Below are positions 7,212 to 15,763 of a stretch of DNA of 39,230 nt, in pieces. The stretch comes from Granulicella sp. S190 (lineage in GTDB: Bacteria > Acidobacteriota > Terriglobia > Terriglobales > Acidobacteriaceae). Below the pieces are notes generated by a model, which searched no databases, was not told the origin of the DNA, and saw only the letters and a program-made list of their open reading frames with translations. Position 1 is the stretch's first letter, and every line of letters starts with the position of its first letter. The position numbers and the translations under genes were made by a program. Where the stretch lies: contig NZ_LMUD01000044.1 in the NCBI RefSeq assembly GCF_009766095.1, positions 52,579 through 91,808 on the forward strand, read 5' to 3'.

Positions 7212-10200
7212 ATGCGTTTTAGGACTTTGCTCGTTACTCTTCTGGCGTTCTCGATCATGGTTGGTACCGGAGTTGCACAAACCGGAAGTATTACCGGTCA
7301 GATATTCGACCCCGCAGGCGCTGTCGTAGCCGATGCGAGAATTACCGCAACTTCCGCTTCCACTGGGTTCACGCGTACGGTTACCTCGACCTCCGCCGGT
7401 GTTTATAACTTCGGCGCACTACCACCCTCCGTCTATAGCCTTTCTGCGATCGCGGCAGGCTTTCAGGAGCAGATCAAAAGAAATGTCACCCTCAGTGTGG
7501 CCGCAACCCTTCCAGTTAATTTCACACTGGCGATCTCGGGTGCGACGGCTGTCATCGATGTTCGGGATGTCTCTTCCGCTTCGGTCGAGACAGACAGCTT
7601 TCAGCTCTCAACTGTCATCGATTCAAAGCAGATCAACGATCTCCCTCTAATTTTGCGCGATCCTTACCAACTGGTTCTCCTGTCGCCGGGTGTCGTCAGC
7701 GCCACAAATAACGACGGTGGAGTTTCGGTCAACGGCCAGCGCGACCGGAATAACAACTTTACGCTCGATGGAGCGGACAACAACGACACCTCGGTTCCGG
7801 GTGGTCTAGCCGGCGTATCTTCTGCGAATCCAGACTCGGCACAGGAGTTTCGTGTCATTACCAACAACTTCGACGCGGAGTTCGGACGAAACACCGGCGC
7901 CATTATCGACGTGATCACCCGCGGAGGCACCAATAGCTTCCACGGGGATGCTTATGAGTTTGGCCGCTATAACGCGCTGGGCGCTCGCGACTTCTTCAAC
8001 ACTAAGGAGAACGGCCCGCAGGACCCTTATGTCCGTAACGACTTTGGCGCTTCGGTCGGCGGCCCACTGTGGAAGGATCGCACCTTCTTCTTCCTGAATG
8101 GCGAAGTTCAGCGTTTCAGAACCACACGCACGGAGAGTACTGTCACCCCTACCGCAGCCTTCAAGTCAGGCAAATTCACCTATATCGACCCCACGGATGG
8201 TAGCCAGACACCGGTGGATCTCACCAATCCGGCCGGCAACCCCAATAATCTGTCCGGTCTGCCCCAGGACTCCACCATTGCAAAGATCTTCGCGGTCGCT
8301 CCTGTCGGCCAGGCAGATAACGGCGATGGCGTCAGCACCACATACTTCTTTGCGTCACCAGACGCACTTAACTCTTACACTCTCACCGGCCGCTTCGATC
8401 AAAAACTAACCGATAAGCACCAGCTTACGGTGCGCTACATCTACGGCCACTCGAACGAAAATGATCCCTTCCACGATGAGAGCCTGCCGGGATATGGCAA
8501 CACGGCCGTGATCGGGACAAACCACAATGGCGTGGTGTCCATTGCGTCTGCTCTCTCCGCCAACACCGCCAATGTATTCCGCGCCGGTTACAACCAAAAC
8601 CAAGCCGGGTTCTTCTGCAATCACGCAGCTTTTGACTCGCTGCTCGGCGTCGACAGCTTCGGGAACGGCCAGGATATCAATGTCCCCTATTTCTTTAATG
8701 GCAACGCCTTTGGCTGCTTTGACTTAGGTCACAGTAACGCGCAGGCTCGCCTAAGCTCGACACTGCTCTTTTCGGATACCTACTCGGTCACCAAGGGTGC
8801 CCATTCGCTGAAGTTCGGCGGCGAATACCGCAGCGTCAAGGACACCAGCTTCGATAACTTTTCCTCTCGCAATCTACTCTCACTTACGAACTTTACCGAC
8901 TACGGCGCATCTGCCTACAACTTCGCCGGAAACCCCAATTCACCCAGCGTCCTCTCTTTTCAGGACCTTATCTGGGGCGCGCAAGGCTCGGTCGCAGAGA
9001 CGACCGAGAACCAGTTCTTCACGGCCAACGGCACTCGACGTGGCACTGATCTCACCCGCTTCCGCCAACATGAGTGGGACCTCTTCGCGCAGGACACCTG
9101 GAAGGTCACTCCCCGCTTTACTGCGATTCTGGGTCTCCGCTACGCCTTCAACGGGGTTCCTTATGAGGAGAACGGTAACTTCTCCAATTTTTATGGCGAT
9201 GCCTCGGCTGCGCTTCCGGCATCGGGCTTCTTCAGCTTCACTCCTGTAGGTCCTGGAACCGGAAAACAGCTCTATGCAGACAGCTGGAAGCTGTTCGAGC
9301 CCCGCCTGGGCTTCTCGTACGATGTCAATGGGGATGGTAAGACTGCAATCCGCGGCGGCTACGGCATCTTCCATGACCGCATCTTCGATAACATCTTCGG
9401 AAACGCAAAGTCCAATCCACCCTTCCAGGCTAACCTTACCAACTTCCCGTTCGATTCCAAACATCCTGCAACCAGCCCCACGGTGTCTAACATCCCCAGC
9501 CCGGGTAATCTGATACCGTCCGCAGATATCACCAGCGGCTCCTACCTTGAGCCAGTGGTGATTGATCCTAACCTCAAAATACCAACCAGCCAGAGCTATA
9601 ACATCGGCATCCAGCGCCAGCTTAACCAGCGAATGACGCTTGAGGTGGACTACGTCGGCAATCACGGCACCCATGGCCTGCGCGAAATCGACGGTGCTCC
9701 CCCGCAACAGAATCTCGTACAAGCCGATATCGCCGCTGGTGTGCTGCCATCGGCCCTGACGTTCAACGCGCTCTACCTCGGCGGCGCTGATGCCAATGGG
9801 ACTAAATTCAATCCGGCGGTCAATAACACAGCCTTTCTTCACGAACTCTTTCAGACCTCGATCGTCAGCAGCAACTACAACGCACTACAAGCTAAGGTGC
9901 AGGGACAACTTGGCGGCCTTACTCTCACCGGAAGCTATACCTATGCGCATTCTCTGGATAATGGTTCCGATCCGCTCGTCCCTGGTGCGGGCGGTTCCGG
10001 TCTCCCGCGCAACAGCTTCGATCTCGGCCCCGAATATGGGAACTCTGACTTCGACGTCCGTCACCGTGGCACCATTGGTGCCAGCTACAATCTGCCCGTC
10101 GGAATCGGCGGCGCGTACCTGAATAGTGGTGTGCTCGGACACGTCTTTGAAGGCATCCAGATCTCGGGCATTCAACAAGTCCAGAGTGGTCTGCCCTTCG

Positions 10201-10640
10201 ATCTCCGGGGGACCGCTGACAACCTGCATACCGGCCTCACCAATAGGCCCCAGCTCGTTGGAAGTCCCTATCCCTCCGGACGCGGAACCATCGTTGCACA
10301 GGGCAAGATTACCGGGCCTTCCGCTGCGGCCTTTGCCAACGCTCCGTTTGACGAGAGTGTCTCAATACACCGCAATAAGTTCTACGGGCCCAGCTTCGTC
10401 AACACGGACGTCGTGTTCCAAAAGACGCAGGTCCTGCACGAACAGGTCAAGCTCATATTCCGTGCAGAGAGTTATAACGTTTTGAATCATCCCAATCTAG
10501 TATCGCCCGGTTCGTCAAGCTCTCCTAACTCAACATCGCTCGGCTCTTCGACTTTCGGCATTTCAACCGCTCAGGTTGGTCAGAATGATGGCACAACCGG
10601 CGCCCGGCAGATCCAGGGTGCGCTAAAGGTTATCTTCTAA
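7212..10640 (+). CDS. Oar-like TonB-dependent receptor with carboxypeptidase-regulatory domain
   Basis: A 1142-residue outer-membrane receptor of the Oar-like type abundant in Acidobacteria. A signal peptide (residues 1-22, ending GVAQ) leads into a carboxypeptidase regulatory-like domain beginning GSITGQIFDPAGAVVADA (about 24-110). A plug domain follows (SVNGQRDRNNNFTLDGADNN; NNFDAEFGRNTGAIIDVITR), and then a long beta-barrel with many aromatic-ending strands, closing with GALKVIF, whose terminal Phe suits outer-membrane barrel assembly. Such receptors import large or scarce substrates using TonB energy. AAGGAG at 7199-7204 sets the ATG at 7212. Upstream Pho-box-like repeats suggest induction in phosphate limitation, hence possibly an organophosphate or nucleotide-type substrate, but that is inference. 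A strong hairpin terminator follows. The gene stands alone without a partner SusD or transporter. Confidence 0.92.
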   Translation: MRFRTLLVTLLAFSIMVGTGVAQTGSITGQIFDPAGAVVADARITATSASTGFTRTVTSTSAGVYNFGALPPSVYSLSAIAAGFQEQIKRNVTLSVAATLPVNFTLAISGATAVIDVRDVSSASVETDSFQLSTVIDSKQINDLPLILRDPYQLVLLSPGVVSATNNDGGVSVNGQRDRNNNFTLDGADNNDTSVPGGLAGVSSANPDSAQEFRVITNNFDAEFGRNTGAIIDVITRGGTNSFHGDAYEFGRYNALGARDFFNTKENGPQDPYVRNDFGASVGGPLWKDRTFFFLNGEVQRFRTTRTESTVTPTAAFKSGKFTYIDPTDGSQTPVDLTNPAGNPNNLSGLPQDSTIAKIFAVAPVGQADNGDGVSTTYFFASPDALNSYTLTGRFDQKLTDKHQLTVRYIYGHSNENDPFHDESLPGYGNTAVIGTNHNGVVSIASALSANTANVFRAGYNQNQAGFFCNHAAFDSLLGVDSFGNGQDINVPYFFNGNAFGCFDLGHSNAQARLSSTLLFSDTYSVTKGAHSLKFGGEYRSVKDTSFDNFSSRNLLSLTNFTDYGASAYNFAGNPNSPSVLSFQDLIWGAQGSVAETTENQFFTANGTRRGTDLTRFRQHEWDLFAQDTWKVTPRFTAILGLRYAFNGVPYEENGNFSNFYGDASAALPASGFFSFTPVGPGTGKQLYADSWKLFEPRLGFSYDVNGDGKTAIRGGYGIFHDRIFDNIFGNAKSNPPFQANLTNFPFDSKHPATSPTVSNIPSPGNLIPSADITSGSYLEPVVIDPNLKIPTSQSYNIGIQRQLNQRMTLEVDYVGNHGTHGLREIDGAPPQQNLVQADIAAGVLPSALTFNALYLGGADANGTKFNPAVNNTAFLHELFQTSIVSSNYNALQAKVQGQLGGLTLTGSYTYAHSLDNGSDPLVPGAGGSGLPRNSFDLGPEYGNSDFDVRHRGTIGASYNLPVGIGGAYLNSGVLGHVFEGIQISGIQQVQSGLPFDLRGTADNLHTGLTNRPQLVGSPYPSGRGTIVAQGKITGPSAAAFANAPFDESVSIHRNKFYGPSFVNTDVVFQKTQVLHEQVKLIFRAESYNVLNHPNLVSPGSSSSPNSTSLGSSTFGISTAQVGQNDGTTGARQIQGALKVIF

Positions 10641-10657
10641 ACACCAAAAGCTAATGC

Positions 10658-10700
10658 AAAAAGTCCGTCCCGCCTGACACTAGGCGGGACGGACTTTTTT
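10658..10700. terminator. Strong bidirectional intrinsic terminator
   Basis: AGTCCGTCCCGCCT (10662-10675) pairs perfectly with AGGCGGGACGGACT (10682-10695) around the loop GACACT. The stem is flanked by AAAA on the left and TTTTT on the right, giving T-runs on both strands. It sits between the convergent TonB receptor and ATP-grasp genes and can serve both. Confidence 0.92.
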
Positions 10701-10739
10701 GGGGGGCGCGCCGCATCTCTCATATTGAAGTGCAAACTC

Positions 10740-11951
10740 TCATGCCGTCGGTTTATCTGGTGGAGGAACGACAGCGCAAAAATCTTCGAGGAAGCGGAGA
10801 GTGTACTGAGAAATCAGATCTTCAATCCGCTCAGCGGATCTGGATTGAAGGATCAGGCCCGCATGGTGATGCCGCTCGAGGCGTTGGACCACCTCGGCCG
10901 CGTCATAGCTGCGAAGATCAGGATGCTCCTGTCGTGCAAGACAGATCACGCTACCCGCATATTGTTCCTTGAGATTTGGCAGCGTGTACTCCATCTTCAA
11001 CAGTGTCGCAACCTCAATTCGTGCCCACTCGACCCAGGGGTTGATGCCCGAGGCAAACTCGACGACATCTGAGATGTGTGCTCCTCCGACACGGGCAGCA
11101 GTCTCAAGGAAGTAGAAGCTCCCGTCAGCTTGCGATTTGATGAACTCGGTATGGGTGACACCCGAGACCAGGCCCAACGCCTCGATGACTTGTCTGTTGA
11201 TTTTGCCAAGAGCAACCGCATCGCTCGATTCCCTGTCCAGCGCACGTGTACTGAAGATTCCCCCTTGATGCATCGTCTGCATAGGGGGTTTGCCGTATTT
11301 GTACGGAGCGCTGAATAGAGTTCTGCTGTTCCAGGTAACGCCTTCGACGTGAAAGATATCGCCCGGCACGAAACGCTCGAGTAGATAGTGAGATTGCAAA
11401 TCGCCTAGTTCGTCGAGAATTGGCCAGAGATCGCATGGCGATTCGATCTTGCGAATTCCTATGGCCGAGGCATTTGTGCGAGGCTTCAGAAGCCAGGGCC
11501 CTGGAACATTCCGAAGAAAGCTGCGCAAATCCTCATAATGGAAGACACCTATGAACTCGGGAACGGGAACGCCCTTTTGTTTGGCGCTCACGCGCATCGC
11601 CAGTTTGTCGCGGAAGTTTCTAGTGAGCGATTCCCCCATTCCGGGCAGTCTCATGTGCTCGCGCAGCAGCGCAGCAACCTCGAGATCAAACTCATCAAGA
11701 GCAACGATGCGGTCTATTGCCTCCGTGCGCGCCAGATAAGTGACCGTATTCAGTACTTGCTCTGGAGTAAGCCTCTCCGGCATGGTAATCAGCTTCGTAA
11801 GGGATTCCAGAGGCCAGTCAGCATGTTCGAGCGCATCGACAGTAAGCAGGATTACTCTTGCGCCAAGACGCGCTGCCTCTTTCAGAAAGGGTTGGCCTTT
11901 TTCATAGGTGCTGATGCAAAGAATCGTGGGCTGCCTTTGCGTATCGGTCAC
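10740..11951 (-). CDS. ATP-grasp domain ligase
   Basis: A 403-residue ATP-grasp protein. It has a Rossmann-like N-terminal part (ILCISTYEKGQPFLKEAARL, ALDEFDLEVAALLREH), the central ATP-binding region (DKLAMRVSAKQKGVPVPEF, GPWLLKPRTNASAIGI, YLLERFVPGDIFHVEGV), and the metal-binding block FLETAARVGGAHISDVVEF. These enzymes join a carboxylate to an amine or thiol through an acyl-phosphate. The start is GTG at 11951: AGGAG lies just upstream, and an out-of-frame ATG two bases earlier runs straight into a stop. It is the last gene of the heptose operon, 72 bases after hldD, which suggests a role in decorating LPS core or a related glycan, though no substrate residues could be read. Carbamoyl-phosphate-synthase-like annotation would be too specific. 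Confidence 0.8.
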   Translation of the reverse strand: MTDTQRQPTILCISTYEKGQPFLKEAARLGARVILLTVDALEHADWPLESLTKLITMPERLTPEQVLNTVTYLARTEAIDRIVALDEFDLEVAALLREHMRLPGMGESLTRNFRDKLAMRVSAKQKGVPVPEFIGVFHYEDLRSFLRNVPGPWLLKPRTNASAIGIRKIESPCDLWPILDELGDLQSHYLLERFVPGDIFHVEGVTWNSRTLFSAPYKYGKPPMQTMHQGGIFSTRALDRESSDAVALGKINRQVIEALGLVSGVTHTEFIKSQADGSFYFLETAARVGGAHISDVVEFASGINPWVEWARIEVATLLKMEYTLPNLKEQYAGSVICLARQEHPDLRSYDAAEVVQRLERHHHAGLILQSRSAERIEDLISQYTLRFLEDFCAVVPPPDKPTA

Positions 11952-12023
11952 ATTGGCTCCTGTGGCAGAGGAACAGATTTAAACAGCTAAAGCTACCAGA
12001 AACATCTGATGCACGCAGAGAGT

Positions 12024-13004
12024 CTAAAGGACGGGTTCTTCGGCGAATGTCTGTCTAACTCCGTCCTCAAGCGATGTGAACGGACCGGTGTAGCCTGCTA
12101 TGCGCAGACCAGATATGTCAGCCTGTGTGAAATGCTGGTAGCGGTTCTTCAAATCCCCAGGAAAAGGAATGTATTCGATGTTTCCTCGGCCATGAACCTG
12201 CATGAGCGCCTCGGCGACTGCTTTGAAGCTGCGCGCCTCGCCGGTGCCGGCATTGACTATAGCGTGGATCGGTCTCTTAGGGCTGTCAGGGAGGAGACCC
12301 GCGAAGAACATGTTGATGCGGGCAAGGTCTTTGACGAAGACAAAGTCGCGGCGCTGCTCACCATCAGAATAGCCACCCGAACCTTCAAACATGCGGATGA
12401 CTCCGCTGTTCTTGAGCTGCTTGGTGAAGTGATGGATGACGCTGGACATTCGCCCTTTGTGCTGTTCGCGTGGTCCGTAGACATTGAAGTAGCGCAGACC
12501 CACGACGGTACACTTCATGTCATGAAGATGACGTCGGACGTAGTTGTCGAAGACCAGCTTCGAGTAACCGTAAATGTTGAGCGGACGTTCATTCGCTGGG
12601 AGCTCTGTAAAGTTGGTACTGGCTCCGTAGACGGCCGCCGTTGACGCGTAGACCAAGGGAATCTTGCGTTCGAGAGCAAAATGCAACAGCTCCTTGGAAT
12701 AGGTAAAGTTGTTGTCCATCATGTACTGCCCGTCGTCTTCAAGAGTGTTTGAGCAGGCGCCTTGATGGAGAATGGCACGGATTCTGGTGTTCTCGAAGTC
12801 ACCTGCCTTCAGAGCCGCCCGAAACTCACGCTTGTCCATATAATCGGCGTACTCCGCACCCGCGAGGTTGAGAAACTTAGGCCCCGTGAGATGAGGGGCA
12901 GGCGCGAAGTTATCCACCAGCAGAATGTTGCGCTCTCCTGTGCGATTGAGCTGCTGAATAAGGTTGCTGCCGATGAAGCCCGCTCCGCCTGTAACGATGA
13001 TCAC
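12024..13004 (-). CDS. hldD: ADP-L-glycero-D-manno-heptose 6-epimerase
   Basis: A 326-residue extended short-chain dehydrogenase. HldD converts ADP-D-glycero-D-manno-heptose to the L-glycero form used in the LPS inner core. The N-terminal Rossmann motif TGGAGFIGSN binds NADP; HQGACS, YASTAAVYG and YGYSK (catalytic Tyr and Lys) follow, with LRYFNVYGPREQHKGRM and QRRDFVFVKD typical of this epimerase rather than of UDP-galactose epimerases. Length fits the family. Its ATG overlaps the hldE stop by four bases (13001-13004), so the two are translationally coupled. Cytoplasmic. Confidence 0.94.
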   Translation of the reverse strand: MIIVTGGAGFIGSNLIQQLNRTGERNILLVDNFAPAPHLTGPKFLNLAGAEYADYMDKREFRAALKAGDFENTRIRAILHQGACSNTLEDDGQYMMDNNFTYSKELLHFALERKIPLVYASTAAVYGASTNFTELPANERPLNIYGYSKLVFDNYVRRHLHDMKCTVVGLRYFNVYGPREQHKGRMSSVIHHFTKQLKNSGVIRMFEGSGGYSDGEQRRDFVFVKDLARINMFFAGLLPDSPKRPIHAIVNAGTGEARSFKAVAEALMQVHGRGNIEYIPFPGDLKNRYQHFTQADISGLRIAGYTGPFTSLEDGVRQTFAEEPVL

Positions 13005-14509
13005 TTCTGAACCTCCTCGCTCGGCGCAGAGTTTGCAGTGAGCTTTTTTACAATGTTGGTAGTCGAAAAACCTTCGACAGTCGGAACAATCTCAACCCGC
13101 CCACCATTAGCAAGAACCTCTTCGTGGCCAATGACAGTCTCAACAATGTAGTCGCCGCCTTTGACGAGAACGTTAGGCTTCAGGGCTCGGATCAGCTCCA
13201 GAGGAGTGTCTTCTTCAAACAGGACTACGGCATCAACAGCCGCCAGAGCAGCCATAACGCGGGCGCGTTCTCTCTCAGAGACGATGGGGCGAGTTGGACC
13301 CTTGAGACGACACACCGAAGCATCCGCATTGAGGCCGAGAACAAGCTTAGAGCCAAACCTGCGGCAGTCTTCTAAAAGCGTTATATGGCCGACATGCAAC
13401 AGGTCAAAACACCCATTGGTAAACACGATCGTCTCGCCCGAGGCACGCCACTCAGCTACTCGTAGCTTGATGCGTTCAAGATCGAGAATCTTCTCTCCCG
13501 CACTAAGCCCGGAGCTGGGAGTGAGGGCCGCTACCAACTCGTGAGCGGAGACCGGCACAGTGCCGACTTTGCTCACTACAATTCCTGCTGCGACGTTGGC
13601 GAGCTCTACCGCGGTTTCGATCTGAAGACCGCCGGCCACACAAGCGGCAAGTGTTGCGATGACCGTGTCGCCGGCGCCTGAGACATCGAAGACCTCGCGA
13701 GCGCGAGCAGGAGAATGATAGACACCAGGGGCTGCCCCAGAAGCAGCACGAAGGACTGTAATTCCCTTCTCGCTCATGGTGACAGTAAGAAATTTGAGAT
13801 CGTGTTCGGTGATCAATGCCTGTCCGGCAGACAGAAGATCTTCTGTCTGGTGCGATGGAATCCCTGTTGCTGCTGCAAGCTCTCCGAGGTTTGGACACAC
13901 CGTCGTGGCACCAGAGTATTTGCTAAAATCCGGGGTCTTCGGATCCACGAAGACGGGGATGCCGGTATCGCGTGCAGTCCGAAGGACCGCCTCGCAGAGA
14001 GAGCGGCTAAGGGCACCCTTGGCGTAGTCAGAAAGAATGACGGCATGAACCTTGGAGACGAGTTCGATGGCTAGCTCTTGAAGGCGCTGGGCTTCAGCGG
14101 CCGGCACGGGATCGCGGCTCTCGATATCAAGACGAAGAAGTTGCTGCATGCGTCCGACAATGCGCGTCTTGGAGATAGTCGGGAGCGAACTTGAGACAAC
14201 CCCGATCGTGTCGATACCGGCACGGTCAAGGAGTGCCGCCAGTTCTGCCTGCTCAGAGTCCCTTCCCCATAAGCCTCCGAGGAAGGTCTGACAACCCAGG
14301 CCGGCGAGATTCATCGCGACGTTGGCGGCCCCTCCGGCACGCTCGTAACGCTGCGCATGGCGGATAACCGGAACCGGAGCCTCCGGTGAGATACGGTCGA
14401 CCTCGCCGTGAATATAACGGTCGAGCATGATGTCGCCAAGAACAAATACCTTGAGTTGACCGAACCCACCCTCAAGCAGGTTCAAAATCGAATGAAGTTC
14501 CGGAAGCAT
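13001..14509 (-). CDS. hldE: Bifunctional heptose 7-phosphate kinase / heptose 1-phosphate adenylyltransferase
   Basis: A 502-residue two-domain enzyme. The first part (about 20-330) is a PfkB-type sugar kinase with VLGDIMLDRYIHG, the AGGAANVAMNLAGLG block and the catalytic DVSGAGDTVIA motif. The second (from about 363) is a cytidylyltransferase-like domain with FTNGCFDLLHVGHITLLE, whose HVGH is the nucleotide-binding signature, and VKGGDY. It makes heptose 1,7-bisphosphate and later ADP-heptose, with GmhA and GmhB acting before and between; neither is in this window. It lies 61 bases after the family 9 glycosyltransferase and overlaps hldD by four bases. Domain order matches E. coli HldE. 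Confidence 0.95.
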   Translation of the reverse strand: MLPELHSILNLLEGGFGQLKVFVLGDIMLDRYIHGEVDRISPEAPVPVIRHAQRYERAGGAANVAMNLAGLGCQTFLGGLWGRDSEQAELAALLDRAGIDTIGVVSSSLPTISKTRIVGRMQQLLRLDIESRDPVPAAEAQRLQELAIELVSKVHAVILSDYAKGALSRSLCEAVLRTARDTGIPVFVDPKTPDFSKYSGATTVCPNLGELAAATGIPSHQTEDLLSAGQALITEHDLKFLTVTMSEKGITVLRAASGAAPGVYHSPARAREVFDVSGAGDTVIATLAACVAGGLQIETAVELANVAAGIVVSKVGTVPVSAHELVAALTPSSGLSAGEKILDLERIKLRVAEWRASGETIVFTNGCFDLLHVGHITLLEDCRRFGSKLVLGLNADASVCRLKGPTRPIVSERERARVMAALAAVDAVVLFEEDTPLELIRALKPNVLVKGGDYIVETVIGHEEVLANGGRVEIVPTVEGFSTTNIVKKLTANSAPSEEVQK

Positions 14510-14570
14510 GAACGAAGAGATCTCCTCGCGACCATCATCGCATCTTTGAGTGGAGGCGCGTACTAACCAG

Positions 14571-15638
14571 CTAACCTAAGACAGCCCGAACCTCATTCAC
14601 AACCTCATCGACCGTAATAGAGGTCAAACATCTTTTGCGTTCGAGAATGCATGTCTCCAGACCGCAGCCCCAGCAATCGGTCTTATGGTAGACGACGCGG
14701 TGTTGCTTGCCATAAGGGAACCAGACGCGAGGTTTGTTACGAGCGGCGAAGATCGCGACGCAAGGGGTTTGCACAGCCGCGGCAAGATGCATGGGACCAC
14801 TGTCATGGCCAACGAACAGTCGGGCCTGGGCAAACACGGCGGCACTCTCACGTGGAGTCAGAAGTCCGCATAGATTGAGGACCGGTCCTGCAGAGTTTTG
14901 CCGCCAACCATCCGCTGCAAAGTTGCTCGCTTCGGACTCTTCCGGCGCTCCGCAGAGCGCCAGAGCAAAGTCCGGGTAGAGGACGGCAACTCTACTCAGC
15001 AGAGCTCGCCAATTATCTCGGCCCCAGTCCTTCGATTGCACTTTGGTGCCTACGCTAACCGCAATAAGAGGCAGGCCAGCCGCTCCAGCCAGAGCATCTT
15101 TGGCACGCTTATGCTCTGCGGGGGTAAGGTGAAGATCCCAGCTTGCGGGGTCGTCCAGCCGCGCGTCTCCCAATTCGACAACGTTCCGAGCTAGCCGTGC
15201 ACCTTCTGGCTCCAGCGATCCGGTCGAATCCTCCCAAAGGTTTTGCTGCATCTCTTCGGTAATGGGAACGCCGATCAGCCGACGTATACCGCAAAGGCGG
15301 AAAAACTTCGCATCGCGACGAGCTGAGTCTACCCCCCTTGCTGGCCCCAGATAGACCAGCACCTGAGGACGCCAGCGCAGAATCTGCCACCATAGGGAGA
15401 TAAGCTCTCGTGGACTTCGCATGCCGACGCCGTAACGGAAGTAACCATGCACCAGCTCGCTGCCTTCAAGGATTGCAGCAGCAGGCGGGGCTTTTACGTT
15501 CACGGGAAAGTTCGTCAGCATGCGCCGCTCAGCCTCTGGAAAGGCACGGGCCACAAGATGGAGAGCCGGCAATGCGATGAGCGTGTCGCCTAGACTGCCC
15601 AGGCGATAGATCAGAACCCGTTTGGTGGAAGATGCCAT
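14571..15638 (-). CDS. Glycosyltransferase family 9 (heptosyltransferase-like)
   Basis: A 355-residue family 9 glycosyltransferase. The start reads VLIYRLGSLGDTLIALPALH, the usual N-terminus of LPS heptosyltransferases; VSVGTKVQSKDW and GHDSGPMHLAAAVQTPCVAI are the acceptor/donor-site motifs of the C-terminal half. The C-terminus has a Cys-rich segment (CWGCGLETCILERKRC) common in this group. It probably transfers ADP-heptose, the product of the next two genes, to an LPS core acceptor at the inner face of the cytoplasmic membrane. It is the first gene of the operon and diverges from the GlcNAc-transferase-like gene; the 125 bases between presumably contain both promoters, though no strong consensus was seen. 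WaaC versus WaaF cannot be assigned. Confidence 0.88.
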   Translation of the reverse strand: MASSTKRVLIYRLGSLGDTLIALPALHLVARAFPEAERRMLTNFPVNVKAPPAAAILEGSELVHGYFRYGVGMRSPRELISLWWQILRWRPQVLVYLGPARGVDSARRDAKFFRLCGIRRLIGVPITEEMQQNLWEDSTGSLEPEGARLARNVVELGDARLDDPASWDLHLTPAEHKRAKDALAGAAGLPLIAVSVGTKVQSKDWGRDNWRALLSRVAVLYPDFALALCGAPEESEASNFAADGWRQNSAGPVLNLCGLLTPRESAAVFAQARLFVGHDSGPMHLAAAVQTPCVAIFAARNKPRVWFPYGKQHRVVYHKTDCWGCGLETCILERKRCLTSITVDEVVNEVRAVLG

Positions 15639-15763
15639 TGTCTGTCTTTAGTCTGCTTGCTTCCACGTGTTACGGCAAATCCGGCGAGTGGAACGAGATT
15701 GCACAGCAAGGCAGATTGATAGGATAGTGCGAACGGTTAGCCTGAGGGATCGAGGAATCTAGC

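Noticed and set aside
8940..9842. Minus-strand open frame of 300 codons inside the TonB receptor gene
   Set aside because: It is antisense to a clearly coding receptor, shows no family motif, and reflects the codon bias of the opposite strand.
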